64,000 nucleotides of DNA from Kaistia soli DSM 19436 (GTDB lineage: Bacteria; Pseudomonadota; Alphaproteobacteria; Rhizobiales; Kaistiaceae). The stretch is from positions 1 to 64,000 of the forward strand of contig NZ_FQUP01000002.1 of NCBI RefSeq assembly GCF_900129325.1. Direction: 5' to 3'. Positions 36,000 to 44,681 of the stretch are shown piece by piece. The translations under genes and the position numbers were made by a program. How positions within the stretch are numbered: position 1 is the first letter of the stretch; the number at the start of each line of letters is the position of its first letter. The notes under the pieces were generated by a model. That model had not been told where the DNA came from, did not search any database, and saw only the letters and a program-made list of their open reading frames with translations.

Positions 36000-38761
36000 G
36001 CGAGCACTCCCTTGATGCGATCCGCCGTCACCGGCAGCGAGTCGAAGCGGTGGCCGGTCGCCTCGAAAATGGCGTTGAGCAGAGCCGGCACCACCGGGAT
36101 CATGACGACCTCGGCCATGCCTTTCGGCGGCTCCTTTGGCGAAAGCGGCGGCAGGATCTCGACCACGAGATCATTCACCGGCAGGTCTGATGCACGCGCG
36201 ATCCGGTACTGGCCGAGATTCCACTGCCCATTGCCGGGACCATCCTCGAAAGGTGGCAACGTCTCAAGCAAGGCGTAGCCGACGCCCATCGCGAACCCGC
36301 CCTGCGCCTGGCCGCGCACGACTTCTGGCGCCAGGGCCTCGCCGCATTCGAGCACGCTATAGGCCTTGTCGATCCTGACGATGCCGGTGGCACGCTCGAT
36401 TTCGATGCGAACAAGAGTCCCGCAGAGCGAGGTGAACGCCGTGCCGATGCGATTGTAGTCGGCTGGCGGAAAGGCGACCGCGCTACGATCGAGCGGCTCG
36501 AAATCGCCGTCGCCGCGCCGGATGGCCAGCGCATCGATATCCGCAGTCAGTTGGTATTCGCCGACCGTGAAGGTGGCCTGTGACCAGGCCCAGCGCGAAA
36601 AGGCATGCGCCATCGTGCCGGTAATGCCGTTCATGGCGTGGGCCTTGGCGGCGATGGCCTTCAGAGGCAGCGGCGAGAGGCCCGACATCAGCAGCATGCC
36701 GTCCTGCCAAAACGCCTCGTCCCACTGCTTGGCCCGCGGGTCGTCTGGCGGAATGTCCCAGATAGCCAGCGCCGCTGGCCAGAGCCCGAAGCGGAACAGC
36801 ACTCGCGCCGCCTCGGCGGCGGCCTGCGTGCCGACATGCGCGCCGATCGAGGCACTGGTCGCCGAACTGATCGCAGGCACCCAGCGCGGATTCTTGGCTG
36901 CCTCATCCTGCGCGGCCTGCGTCGTGCTGTAGGCGTCGCCCGTCGTGAATAGTCCGAGCGCATCGAAAGCGTCGATTTCTGAGACGCCGACACGATCGGC
37001 AACGACGCCAATATGCGCCGCGACACGGTTGGCGATTGCCGTACCGATGCCGTTGCCCATCTCGACGGCGTCGCCATGGATAGAGACGCGGCCCTCGGCA
37101 TCGATCTCGACACGGCCGAGCGAACAATCTGCGCCGGTGCCGTAATCCTTGGTGCAGACCGCGACGCCGGTGCCCACCAGAAAGCCGTGTTTCGCGGTAG
37201 CTTTATAGCTGGCGCGATCACGCCAGATCGGGTTCGCCTCGAGCTTTGCCAGGATCTCAGGCGTTCGCACCGAAACGGAATAGGGGTTTCCGGTCATCGT
37301 CCGGCCGCCAGTGGCAAGCGCATTGCGGCGGCGGAATTCGATCGGATCGAGCTGCAGAGCGGTACAGATTTCGTCGGCCAGCACCTCGATCGCGGTCATG
37401 GTCTGCAGCGTGCCATAGCCGCGCATCGATCCGGCCGTCACGCCGCGCGAATGCAGCGCCACCGTGGTGACGTCGACCTTCGGAACCGAATAGATGCCAA
37501 GCGCGCCGGTGGCGCCGACGACCGCGACGCTCGGCGAATAATTGGCCATGCCGCCGCCGTCGAGGACGTGGTCGGCCGCAAAGGCCGTGATGAGCCCGCT
37601 CTTCCTGTCGACGCCGATCTGCGAGTGCATCTTGAAGGCGTGACGCTTGACGCCGCCCTGAAACTGCTGGAAGCGATCATGCGCGAGCCGCACCGGACGG
37701 CCGGGGAGGAACATTCCGGCCAGCGCGATATAGAGCGAGAAGGGCGTATGGTCCTTACCGCCGAAGCCGCCGCCGACATAGGCAAACTGCGCGTTGATCG
37801 AGGCCGGCTTGTGGTCGGCATCGGCCTCGCCGAGCAGGAACGCGATGGCCGACGCCGCCTCGAACGGCGACTGAACGCCGAGCACAAGTTCGAGATTGCG
37901 CTTCGCGGGGTCGTACCAGGCGAGGCCGCATTCCGGCTCGAGGAAGACGGGATCGATCGACTGGGTCTCGAAATCCCGTTCGATGACCAGCGTTCCGGCA
38001 TCCGGCGCGTCGAGGCCAGCGCGGATCTCATCACCGAACTGCGCGCCCTTCACATACTCGCCGCCTTTGGCGACGGGAAGCGGCTTCCAGATCGGCCGGC
38101 CGGAACTCTCGAAGAAGCCTGGACTGATCCAGCCCTCCTGGATCGGCGAGTAGATATCAGGCGCATCGGGTGTCGGACCCGCAACGCGCGTGAAGCGGAA
38201 CGCGCCGTAATTCGGACCTTCGAGCGGGCCTGTTTCGGCGCCGAACTTCAGATAGTCGCCGTCGCGGAGCGCCAGGCGGGCACGATCGAAATCATCGAAA
38301 CGCTCGAAGATGAGCAGGGCCAGGGGCTGGCCAAGAAAGAACGGCGTCTTGCCGACCGGGCAGAACAGGTCGCCGGCATAGAATTCCGGTACCCGCATTC
38401 CAATCCGGGCGACATCCTCGGCCGTCACCACGACCGTCGGCCTGGCGGTCAAGGCGAGGCGATCGAGATCGATGCCCTCATAGACATGGCTCGCATCGGG
38501 GGAGCGGACGAACAGCGCATGCGCCGTCTCGGACGGCCAGCCGGGCATGTCGGCGGCCCGGAAGTCGGAGGCATAAAGCTTGGCGCCCGTCACCTTGGCG
38601 ACGCCGTCGACACGGCCAAGCTTCGGCCTTGCGACGCCACGGCCCGGCAGCGTCTCGCGCGACGCAAAGGTCGGCGCGTCGGCACGCGCCATCGGCGTCA
38701 CCGCAACCGCGATGCCGCTCGCCATCATCAGCTTCACGAAGTCCCGCCGCGAAGGCCTCAT
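35996..38761 (-). CDS. Molybdopterin large subunit, isoquinoline 1-oxidoreductase type
   Basis: This 921-residue Mo-cofactor subunit belongs to the COG1529/IorB group. A Tat signal starts with PSRRDFVKLMMASGIAVAV (residues 3-21) and ends near ARADA, so the enzyme acts in the periplasm. The ald-Xan-dh hammerhead domain begins near residue 50 (GVAKVTGAKLYASDFR). The Mo-binding region holds GGGFGGKDHT near residue 332 and GSMRGYGTLQ near 448. It oxidises an aldehyde or N-heterocycle with water as oxygen donor, and electrons leave through the Fe-S subunit and the cytochrome. No Mo-cofactor insertion gene of the XdhC type is next to it. The substrate cannot be assigned. Confidence 0.9.
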   Translation of the reverse strand: MRPSRRDFVKLMMASGIAVAVTPMARADAPTFASRETLPGRGVARPKLGRVDGVAKVTGAKLYASDFRAADMPGWPSETAHALFVRSPDASHVYEGIDLDRLALTARPTVVVTAEDVARIGMRVPEFYAGDLFCPVGKTPFFLGQPLALLIFERFDDFDRARLALRDGDYLKFGAETGPLEGPNYGAFRFTRVAGPTPDAPDIYSPIQEGWISPGFFESSGRPIWKPLPVAKGGEYVKGAQFGDEIRAGLDAPDAGTLVIERDFETQSIDPVFLEPECGLAWYDPAKRNLELVLGVQSPFEAASAIAFLLGEADADHKPASINAQFAYVGGGFGGKDHTPFSLYIALAGMFLPGRPVRLAHDRFQQFQGGVKRHAFKMHSQIGVDRKSGLITAFAADHVLDGGGMANYSPSVAVVGATGALGIYSVPKVDVTTVALHSRGVTAGSMRGYGTLQTMTAIEVLADEICTALQLDPIEFRRRNALATGGRTMTGNPYSVSVRTPEILAKLEANPIWRDRASYKATAKHGFLVGTGVAVCTKDYGTGADCSLGRVEIDAEGRVSIHGDAVEMGNGIGTAIANRVAAHIGVVADRVGVSEIDAFDALGLFTTGDAYSTTQAAQDEAAKNPRWVPAISSATSASIGAHVGTQAAAEAARVLFRFGLWPAALAIWDIPPDDPRAKQWDEAFWQDGMLLMSGLSPLPLKAIAAKAHAMNGITGTMAHAFSRWAWSQATFTVGEYQLTADIDALAIRRGDGDFEPLDRSAVAFPPADYNRIGTAFTSLCGTLVRIEIERATGIVRIDKAYSVLECGEALAPEVVRGQAQGGFAMGVGYALLETLPPFEDGPGNGQWNLGQYRIARASDLPVNDLVVEILPPLSPKEPPKGMAEVVMIPVVPALLNAIFEATGHRFDSLPVTADRIKGVLA

Positions 38762-39001
38762 CGGCTCTACCCCCTCGCGGGCTTCCCGCGAAATACCGAG
38801 CGCGGCGCGTGAATCGAGCCGGCCTCCTCAGTCACGGACGTTAGAGAAGCTCCAGGCAGCAGACCATGGCCAACAGTCTCACGGCGCGAATAAATGCAGC
38901 GCAGCCGTCTGCCACGATCGGGGCCATGGAGAGGTGGCCGGCCGACGGCATTCCTTGGAGATCAAACATGTCAACGCCGTATCGACCGGTCGATCGCGGC
39001 G

Positions 39002-39049
39002 TCATGCGCGAGATCAATTGATCCTCCGTCTCATTGATCTCGCGCATGA
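39002..39049. promoter_or_regulatory. 17-bp perfect inverted repeat upstream of metal ATPase
   Basis: The arms TCATGCGCGAGATCAAT (39002-39018) and ATTGATCTCGCGCATGA (39033-39049) are exact reverse complements with a 14-base loop. Within them a second palindrome, GATCAATTGATC (39012-39023), spans the end of the left arm. The element ends 67 bases before the P-type ATPase start. It could be a regulatory RNA hairpin in the leader, an operator or a terminator. No T run follows. Confidence 0.6.
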
Positions 39050-39116
39050 TAGCGGAATTGGAAATAGTTCAATCTCTCTCCCAGAGGCGAGGAAGCCGAC
39101 ACGAGGAGCGCCGCAG

Positions 39117-40931
39117 ATGTCGGTTTCGGCGGGAAGACTGGGGCTGGTCTTCATTGCACTTGCGGGCCTCGTCGCCGGCGGGATCGGTCTTGCCCTTGGC
39201 GCGTCCTGGGCAGGGCTCGCATGCGGGCTCGCGACTGTCCCGGTGCTGGCTGCGCTGCTGGTCGAAATCGCCGTCAGCCTTCGACGGGGCGATGTCGGTC
39301 TCGATATCGTTGCGGCCCTGTCGATGTCGGCGGCGCTCGCTTTCGGCGAACCGCTTGCCGGCAATGTCGTCGCGCTGATGTATGCCGGCGGGCAGTTGCT
39401 GGAGAGCTTCGCCGAAGGCCGCGCCCGCCGCGAAATGACGGCGCTGCTGGGCCGCGTCGCCCGCACCGCCATGCGGATCACCGACGAGGGGCTGACCGAA
39501 GTCCCGATCGAAGCGCTGGACGCCGGCGATCGCGTCCTGATCCGCCGCGGCGAGGTGGTGCCCGTCGACGGCGTTCTGGTCTCCGACGCGGGAACGTTCG
39601 ACCAATCGGCGCTGACCGGCGAAAGCCTGCCGGTCAATAAAACGGTGAGCGACGAAGTCCTCTCCGGGATCACGAATGCCGGCGATGCTGTCGAGATCAC
39701 GGCAACGCAGCCGGCCGCCGAAAGCACCTATGCCGGCATCGTCCGTCTGGTCGCAGCTGCCGCCGCAAGCCGGGCGCCGAGCCTGCGCATCGCCGACCGC
39801 TATGCGATCGGCTTTCTGGTTCTGACCCTCGTCATCGCCGGCATCGCGTGGCAGGCCTCGGGCGATCCTGTCCGCGCTCTGGCCGTGCTGGTCGTCGCCA
39901 CACCCTGCCCGCTGATCCTGGCGCTGCCCGTCGCCATCATCTCCGGCATGTCGCGCGCTGCAAAGGCCGGCATACTGATCAAGACAGGCGGTGCCCTTGA
40001 AGCGCTCGCCGGCATCCGGACGGTGATCCTCGACAAGACCGGCACCCTGACATTCGGGATTGCGCAAGTCGCCGACATCCGGTCGACGGGCGCGTTCAAA
40101 GCGGACGAGCTGCTGCGCCTCGCCGCCTCCCTAGACCAGGCATCCGGCCATGTTGTCGCCGCAGCGCTCGTTGCAGAAGCAAAGCGGCGCGGTCTCGACC
40201 TGGTCACGCCAACCGAGGTGAAGGAAGAGCCGGGCGCGGGACTGACCGGCATCGTTGCGAACCACACGGTCGCCATCGGTGGTGTTGCCTATGTGCTTCG
40301 CCAAAGCGACACAGTCGCGGAGATCGACGACGACATCATCCCGGGCAGCGCCATCGTCGCGGTCGCGGTCGACGGATCCCTTGCGGGACTCATCGTGCTT
40401 GCGGACAGCCTCCGGCCCGAGGCGCCGGCGATGATCGAGGCGCTCGGGCGATCCGGCGTCGAACGCATCGTGCTCGCTTCGGGCGACCGCGCCGACGTGG
40501 TTGCAGCGATAGCAGGCGCGCTGCCGATTGACGCGGCGTTCGGCGACCTGACGCCCGCGGATAAGCTCGCGCTCGTGCGTCAGGAAGAGGAAAGAGCGCC
40601 GACGCTGATGGTCGGCGACGGGGTCAACGACGCCCCGGCCCTCGCTGGCGCCAGCGTCGGGGTGGCCATGGGTGCCCGAGGGGCAGCCGCCTCGTCCGAG
40701 AGCGCCGACATCGTGCTGTTGGTCGACAGCATCGAAAGACTGGCACTGGCGCTGCAGATCGGCCGGCGAACACGACGGATCGCGATGGAGAGCGTGCTGG
40801 CCGGGCTTGGCCTCTCGGTCGCCGCGATGATCCTCGCAGCGTTCGGCCTGCTGCCGCCGGTTGCCGGGGCGCTGCTCCAGGAAGTGATCGACGTGGCGGT
40901 GATCCTCAATGCGCTGAGGGCGCTCCGCTGA
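39117..40931 (+). CDS. P1B-like heavy-metal P-type ATPase without N-terminal metal domain
   Basis: This 604-residue membrane pump couples ATP hydrolysis to metal efflux. TGES (167-170) is the actuator loop, TPCPL (262-266) the membrane metal site, DKTGTLT (306-312) the phosphorylation site with D306, and VGDGVNDAP (near 500) the hinge. There is no HMA or histidine-rich N-terminus. The region around SGHVVAAAL, where P1B pumps usually have Ser-x-His-Pro, has Val in place of Pro. The TPCPL motif differs from the CPC of copper and zinc pumps, so the metal is uncertain. ATG 39117 follows GAGGAG at 39103-39108. It meets the ADH gene tail to tail with no gap. Confidence 0.85.
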   Translation: MSVSAGRLGLVFIALAGLVAGGIGLALGASWAGLACGLATVPVLAALLVEIAVSLRRGDVGLDIVAALSMSAALAFGEPLAGNVVALMYAGGQLLESFAEGRARREMTALLGRVARTAMRITDEGLTEVPIEALDAGDRVLIRRGEVVPVDGVLVSDAGTFDQSALTGESLPVNKTVSDEVLSGITNAGDAVEITATQPAAESTYAGIVRLVAAAAASRAPSLRIADRYAIGFLVLTLVIAGIAWQASGDPVRALAVLVVATPCPLILALPVAIISGMSRAAKAGILIKTGGALEALAGIRTVILDKTGTLTFGIAQVADIRSTGAFKADELLRLAASLDQASGHVVAAALVAEAKRRGLDLVTPTEVKEEPGAGLTGIVANHTVAIGGVAYVLRQSDTVAEIDDDIIPGSAIVAVAVDGSLAGLIVLADSLRPEAPAMIEALGRSGVERIVLASGDRADVVAAIAGALPIDAAFGDLTPADKLALVRQEEERAPTLMVGDGVNDAPALAGASVGVAMGARGAAASSESADIVLLVDSIERLALALQIGRRTRRIAMESVLAGLGLSVAAMILAAFGLLPPVAGALLQEVIDVAVILNALRALR

Positions 40932-41951
40932 TCAGGCGCCGACATCGATGATGGCCTTGATCAGGCCTTCCTTCTGATGCGCCCAGCGCGGCAGATCCTC
41001 GACGACATTGGCGAGTGACGTCCGATGGGTCGCGAGCGCCGCCTGCGAAACGAGGCCGTTCCGCATCGAGGTCATCACATGCTCGAAATCGGTCCGTGTC
41101 GCGTTGCGGCTGCCGATCAGCGTCATTTCCCGCTTGTGGAATTCAGGATCGGCGAAGCTGATGCGATCCTTGACGACGCTGATGAGCACATAGCTGCCGC
41201 CATGCGCCACCAGCGTGAATCCAGCTTCGATCGCCTTGGCATTGCCGGTCGCGTCGAATACGACGCTGAACCCCTCGTTATCCGTGTGGGCCATCAACCG
41301 CGCCTCAGCATCAGTGCCGATTTCGAACACCGCCTGAAAGCCGAGCGTGTCGCGGGCAAAGGCAAGCCGCTCGGCGCTGGTATCGAGCAGCGCCACCTCG
41401 AGCCCTGCGATCCGGGCGAAAATGGCCGCGCCAAGCCCGATCGGGCCAATCCCCACGACCAATGCGCGCTGCCCCGGCTCGGGTCGGGACCGCCGGACGG
41501 CATGGGCACCAATGGCCAGGAATTCGACCATCGCCGCATCACGCAGCGACAGGCCGCCGGCGGGATAGAGATTGCCGGCCGGCATGACGATCCGTTCGGC
41601 CATGCCACCATCGCCGTGCACGCCGAGCACATTGATCGACATGCAGCAATTCGGCTTGCCGTTGCGGCAGGCGATGCAGTGTCCGCAGGAGATGTAGGGA
41701 TTGATGACCACCGGCGTGCCGATGGCGAGACCAACACCCTCCCCCACCGCGGCGACGACACCCGAGAGCTCGTGGCCCATGACGCGCGGATAGGCGAGGA
41801 AGGGGTGCTTCCCCTCGAAGATATGGTAGTCGGTACCGCAGATGCCGACATGGCGAATATCGACCGCGGCCTCCCCGGGGCCCGGCTCCGGCGGCAGCGG
41901 GCGATCGACGAGTTCGAGCTTGCCCGGCTCAAGGCACAAGACGGCTTTCAT
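40932..41951 (-). CDS. Zinc-dependent medium-chain alcohol/polyol dehydrogenase
   Basis: This 339-residue MDR enzyme has catalytic zinc ligands C38, H60 and E61 (GICGTD and MGHELSG) and a full structural zinc site, C89, C92, C95 and C103 (CGHCIACRNGKPNC). The NAD-binding motif GIGPIGLGAAIFA lies near residue 167. It oxidises a secondary alcohol on a polyol or sugar acid, in the manner of L-gulonate or sorbitol dehydrogenases. ATG 41951 is preferred over 41975. It is downstream of the RbsC-like permease and in the same direction, so it probably acts on the sugar imported by the CUT2 system. Confidence 0.87.
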   Translation of the reverse strand: MKAVLCLEPGKLELVDRPLPPEPGPGEAAVDIRHVGICGTDYHIFEGKHPFLAYPRVMGHELSGVVAAVGEGVGLAIGTPVVINPYISCGHCIACRNGKPNCCMSINVLGVHGDGGMAERIVMPAGNLYPAGGLSLRDAAMVEFLAIGAHAVRRSRPEPGQRALVVGIGPIGLGAAIFARIAGLEVALLDTSAERLAFARDTLGFQAVFEIGTDAEARLMAHTDNEGFSVVFDATGNAKAIEAGFTLVAHGGSYVLISVVKDRISFADPEFHKREMTLIGSRNATRTDFEHVMTSMRNGLVSQAALATHRTSLANVVEDLPRWAHQKEGLIKAIIDVGA

Positions 41952-42045
41952 GACGATGCTCCCCGCCGACGGCACGGCGCTGTGAAAGGACCTGATCCGA
42001 CCGAACGGAAGACGCTCGCCGCCTCCGACAGGGCGGGGAGCCGCC

Positions 42046-43020
42046 CTAGCGGCCGCGACGGCGCAACTGGTCGAAATAGACGATGACGATGATCAGGCCA
42101 CCCGTGATGATGCGCTGCCAGAACGAATTGACGTTGAGCAGATTGGCACCGTTATTGATCGTTGCCAGGATGAATGCGCCGATCAGCGGCCCATGAATGG
42201 AGCCGACCGCGCCGAAAAGGCTCGTGCCGCCAATGACGGTCGAGGCGATCGCTTGCAGCTCCCAACCTTCCGCCTGGGTCGCATTGCCGATGCCGATACG
42301 CGTTGCGAGCAGCACGCCGACAAAGGCCGCGAAAATCGACGACAGGGCATAGGCGAGATAGATGACGCGGTTAACACGCACGCCAGAGAGGCGGGCCGAT
42401 TCCGGATTGGACCCGACGGCGAAGAGATAGCGACCCCAGCGTGTGTGATTGAGAAAGACATAGGCCGGAACGGCAACGAGGATCACCATCCAGAACAGGC
42501 TGGGGATGCCGAGGAAATCAAGCGTCGCGAACTCGGTGAACGCGTCGTTCTGGATCGAGATCGTCGAGCCGTTGGTCATCAGAAGGCCGATTCCGCGCAG
42601 CGAGGTCAGCGATGCCAGGGTGATGATGAAGGGCGGCAGGCCCATGCGCGTGATGCCGAAGCCATGGAACAATCCGATGCCAAGGCCGACCAGCAACGTG
42701 ATCAGGATCGCCGCCCACACCGGAACGCCCGCCTGAAGCAGCAGCGCGATCACCACCGTGGAGAAGCCCACCACCGCGCCGACCGACAGATCGATGCCGG
42801 CGGTGATGATGACGAAGGTCTGGCCGACGGCCAGGATCGCGATCATCGAGCCCTGGCGCATCAGGTTCGAAATGTTCTTGTCGGTCAGGAAGTTCGGCGT
42901 CGCGAAGGCGAGCACCGCCCAGAGCAGTACGAGAAGGCCAAGCAGCGTCAGCGCGAAGAGGAAACTGTAGTTCCGCCGCGCCTTTACGGCTTTCGCCGTG
43001 GCGACATCCACACTTGCCAT
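42046..43020 (-). CDS. CUT2 ABC transporter permease, RbsC type
   Basis: This 324-residue permease has about ten membrane helices and is typical of the RbsC/AraH group. The conserved segment GIDLSVGAVVGFSTVVIA lies near residue 73, and the C-terminal segment IGGTSLFGAVGSIHGPLIGA near residue 264. It follows the two-domain ATPase gene by 17 bases. It forms the homodimeric channel of a monosaccharide importer. Confidence 0.92.
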   Translation of the reverse strand: MASVDVATAKAVKARRNYSFLFALTLLGLLVLLWAVLAFATPNFLTDKNISNLMRQGSMIAILAVGQTFVIITAGIDLSVGAVVGFSTVVIALLLQAGVPVWAAILITLLVGLGIGLFHGFGITRMGLPPFIITLASLTSLRGIGLLMTNGSTISIQNDAFTEFATLDFLGIPSLFWMVILVAVPAYVFLNHTRWGRYLFAVGSNPESARLSGVRVNRVIYLAYALSSIFAAFVGVLLATRIGIGNATQAEGWELQAIASTVIGGTSLFGAVGSIHGPLIGAFILATINNGANLLNVNSFWQRIITGGLIIVIVYFDQLRRRGR

Positions 43021-43037
43021 AGTCAGTTATCCTCCCC

Positions 43038-44579
43038 TTAGACGCCGATCGCCTCGGCGAGGACCTCTTCGTGGCTGGCGCCACGGAAGCCATTGCTGCC
43101 GACCAGATGGCCAGCACGAAACACATGCAGCGTATCGGCAAGCTCATAGACCTCCGGCAGATAGCTGGAGATCAGCAGGATGCCGGCACCATCCTTGAGA
43201 AGCTTGGCGAACAGGCGATAGATCTCGGCCTTGGTTCCGACATCGACGCCAACCGTCGGCTCGTCGAAGATGAAAAGATCGGCGCCATGGTTCAGCCACT
43301 TGCCGATGACGATCTTCTGCTGGTTGCCGCCCGACATTGAGGAGGCGAGTGACTTGCGGCTCGGCGTCTTGATCGAAAGATCGCGAATCTGCTGGTCGGC
43401 GCGCCGCGCTTCCTCCCGGCCTGAGATGACAAGGCCACGCGTCAGGCGATCATAAATGGGCAGATTGAGGTTGAGCCCGATCGGCAGGTTGAGGTTGAGG
43501 CCCTGGTCGCGCCGACTTTCCGGCGCCAGCGCGATGCCGAGGCCAATCGCCGTGCGCTCGTTCGAAATGGCGATCGGCTGGCCTTTCCAGAGCATCTCGC
43601 CGGAGGTCTTGGGATTGCGTCCGAACACGCTGAGCGCGAACTCGCTCCGCCCGGCACCGATCAGCCCGTAAAGACCGACGATTTCACCGCGCCGGATGGT
43701 GAGCGAGACGTCCTCGAAGCCCTTCCCGGAAAGATGACGGGTCTCGAGCAGCACGTCGCCGAAGGGGATGTGCTCCTTGTGATAGATCTGGTCGATCGAG
43801 CGATTGATCATCATCGCGACCAACTCGTTGTCATTGGTCTCGGCGATATTGCGTGTGCCGACCAGCGTTCCATCCCGGAACACCGAGACGCGATCGGCGA
43901 GCTCGAACACCTCTTCCATGCGATGGCTGATATAGATGATCGTCACGCCCTCGCCTTTCAGACGGCGGATCAGCGCAAAAAGCTGCGCCGCTTCCTGCCG
44001 CGTGAGATAGGCGGTCGGCTCGTCGAAGATCAGGAACTGCGTGCCGCGCAGCGAGGCGCGAGCGGTTGCCACCAATTGCTGCTGGCCGATCGTCAGGCTG
44101 CCCAGCTCGACGCCGGCGGGCAGCTGAAATCCCATGTCATCGAGGATCTTCTGGGCCGCGCGCGTCATCTCCCGCTTCTGCAGCAGACCGAATTTCACCG
44201 TCTCGTCGCCGAGAAAGATATTGGCCGCAACCGAGAGATGACGGCAGAGCACAACTTCCTGATGAACGGCGTTTATGCCGTGATCGATCGCCTCCTGCGG
44301 ATTGGCGAGACCGACTGACTGGCCGTTCCAGAGAACATCGCCGCCGCTGCGTGGGATAACCCCAGTCAGCAGCTTGATCAGCGTCGATTTTCCAGCTCCG
44401 TTTTCCCCGACGATGGCGTGGATCTCGCCGCGACGGAACGCGAGGCTGGAAGGCTTCAGCGCCAGCACCGATCCGTAGCTCTTTTCGAGATTGCGCAATT
44501 CGAGGATCGTGTCGTCGCCCGTGACGGGCGCCGCGGTCCCAGATGCGGGAGCGGCTGCGGCAACGCCTGATGCGCTCAT
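43038..44579 (-). CDS. CUT2 ABC transporter ATPase with two nucleotide-binding domains, RbsA type
   Basis: This 513-residue protein has two fused ATPase domains. The first has Walker A GENGAGKST at residues 58-66, the signature-like LTIGQQQLV and Walker B FLIFDEPTAYLT. The second has the family's degenerate Walker A (GLIGAGRSE), a full signature SMSGGNQQKIVIGKW and Walker B LFIFDEPTVGVD. A repeated NLNLPIGLNLNLPI segment near residue 363 looks like a small internal duplication. ATG 44579 follows AGGACGAG. It lies between the binding-protein and permease genes. Confidence 0.92.
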   Translation of the reverse strand: MSASGVAAAAPASGTAAPVTGDDTILELRNLEKSYGSVLALKPSSLAFRRGEIHAIVGENGAGKSTLIKLLTGVIPRSGGDVLWNGQSVGLANPQEAIDHGINAVHQEVVLCRHLSVAANIFLGDETVKFGLLQKREMTRAAQKILDDMGFQLPAGVELGSLTIGQQQLVATARASLRGTQFLIFDEPTAYLTRQEAAQLFALIRRLKGEGVTIIYISHRMEEVFELADRVSVFRDGTLVGTRNIAETNDNELVAMMINRSIDQIYHKEHIPFGDVLLETRHLSGKGFEDVSLTIRRGEIVGLYGLIGAGRSEFALSVFGRNPKTSGEMLWKGQPIAISNERTAIGLGIALAPESRRDQGLNLNLPIGLNLNLPIYDRLTRGLVISGREEARRADQQIRDLSIKTPSRKSLASSMSGGNQQKIVIGKWLNHGADLFIFDEPTVGVDVGTKAEIYRLFAKLLKDGAGILLISSYLPEVYELADTLHVFRAGHLVGSNGFRGASHEEVLAEAIGV

Positions 44580-44642
44580 GATCTCGTCCTGCTCAAGGAG
44601 CGGCACGAGGCCGCGTCGGCCAGGAGACTGGCCCGATGGTTT

Positions 44643-44673
44643 GGCGCGCCGCCCTCCCCCGAGGCGGCGCGCC
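44643..44673 (-). other. Intercistronic hairpin after binding-protein gene (CUT2 system)
   Basis: A perfect 11-bp GC stem, GGCGCGCCGCC (44643-44653) with GGCGGCGCGCC (44663-44673), has a 9-base loop. It lies 8 bases past the binding-protein stop on the minus strand, before the ATPase gene. It matches in position the hairpins in the three CUT1 operons. Confidence 0.65.
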
Positions 44674-44681
44674 GCGTCGCC

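Noticed and set aside
37013-38812. Plus-strand open frame of 599 residues opposite the Mo-hydroxylase large subunit
   Set aside because: No recognisable motif; the minus strand has the full IorB-type domain order and a Tat signal.
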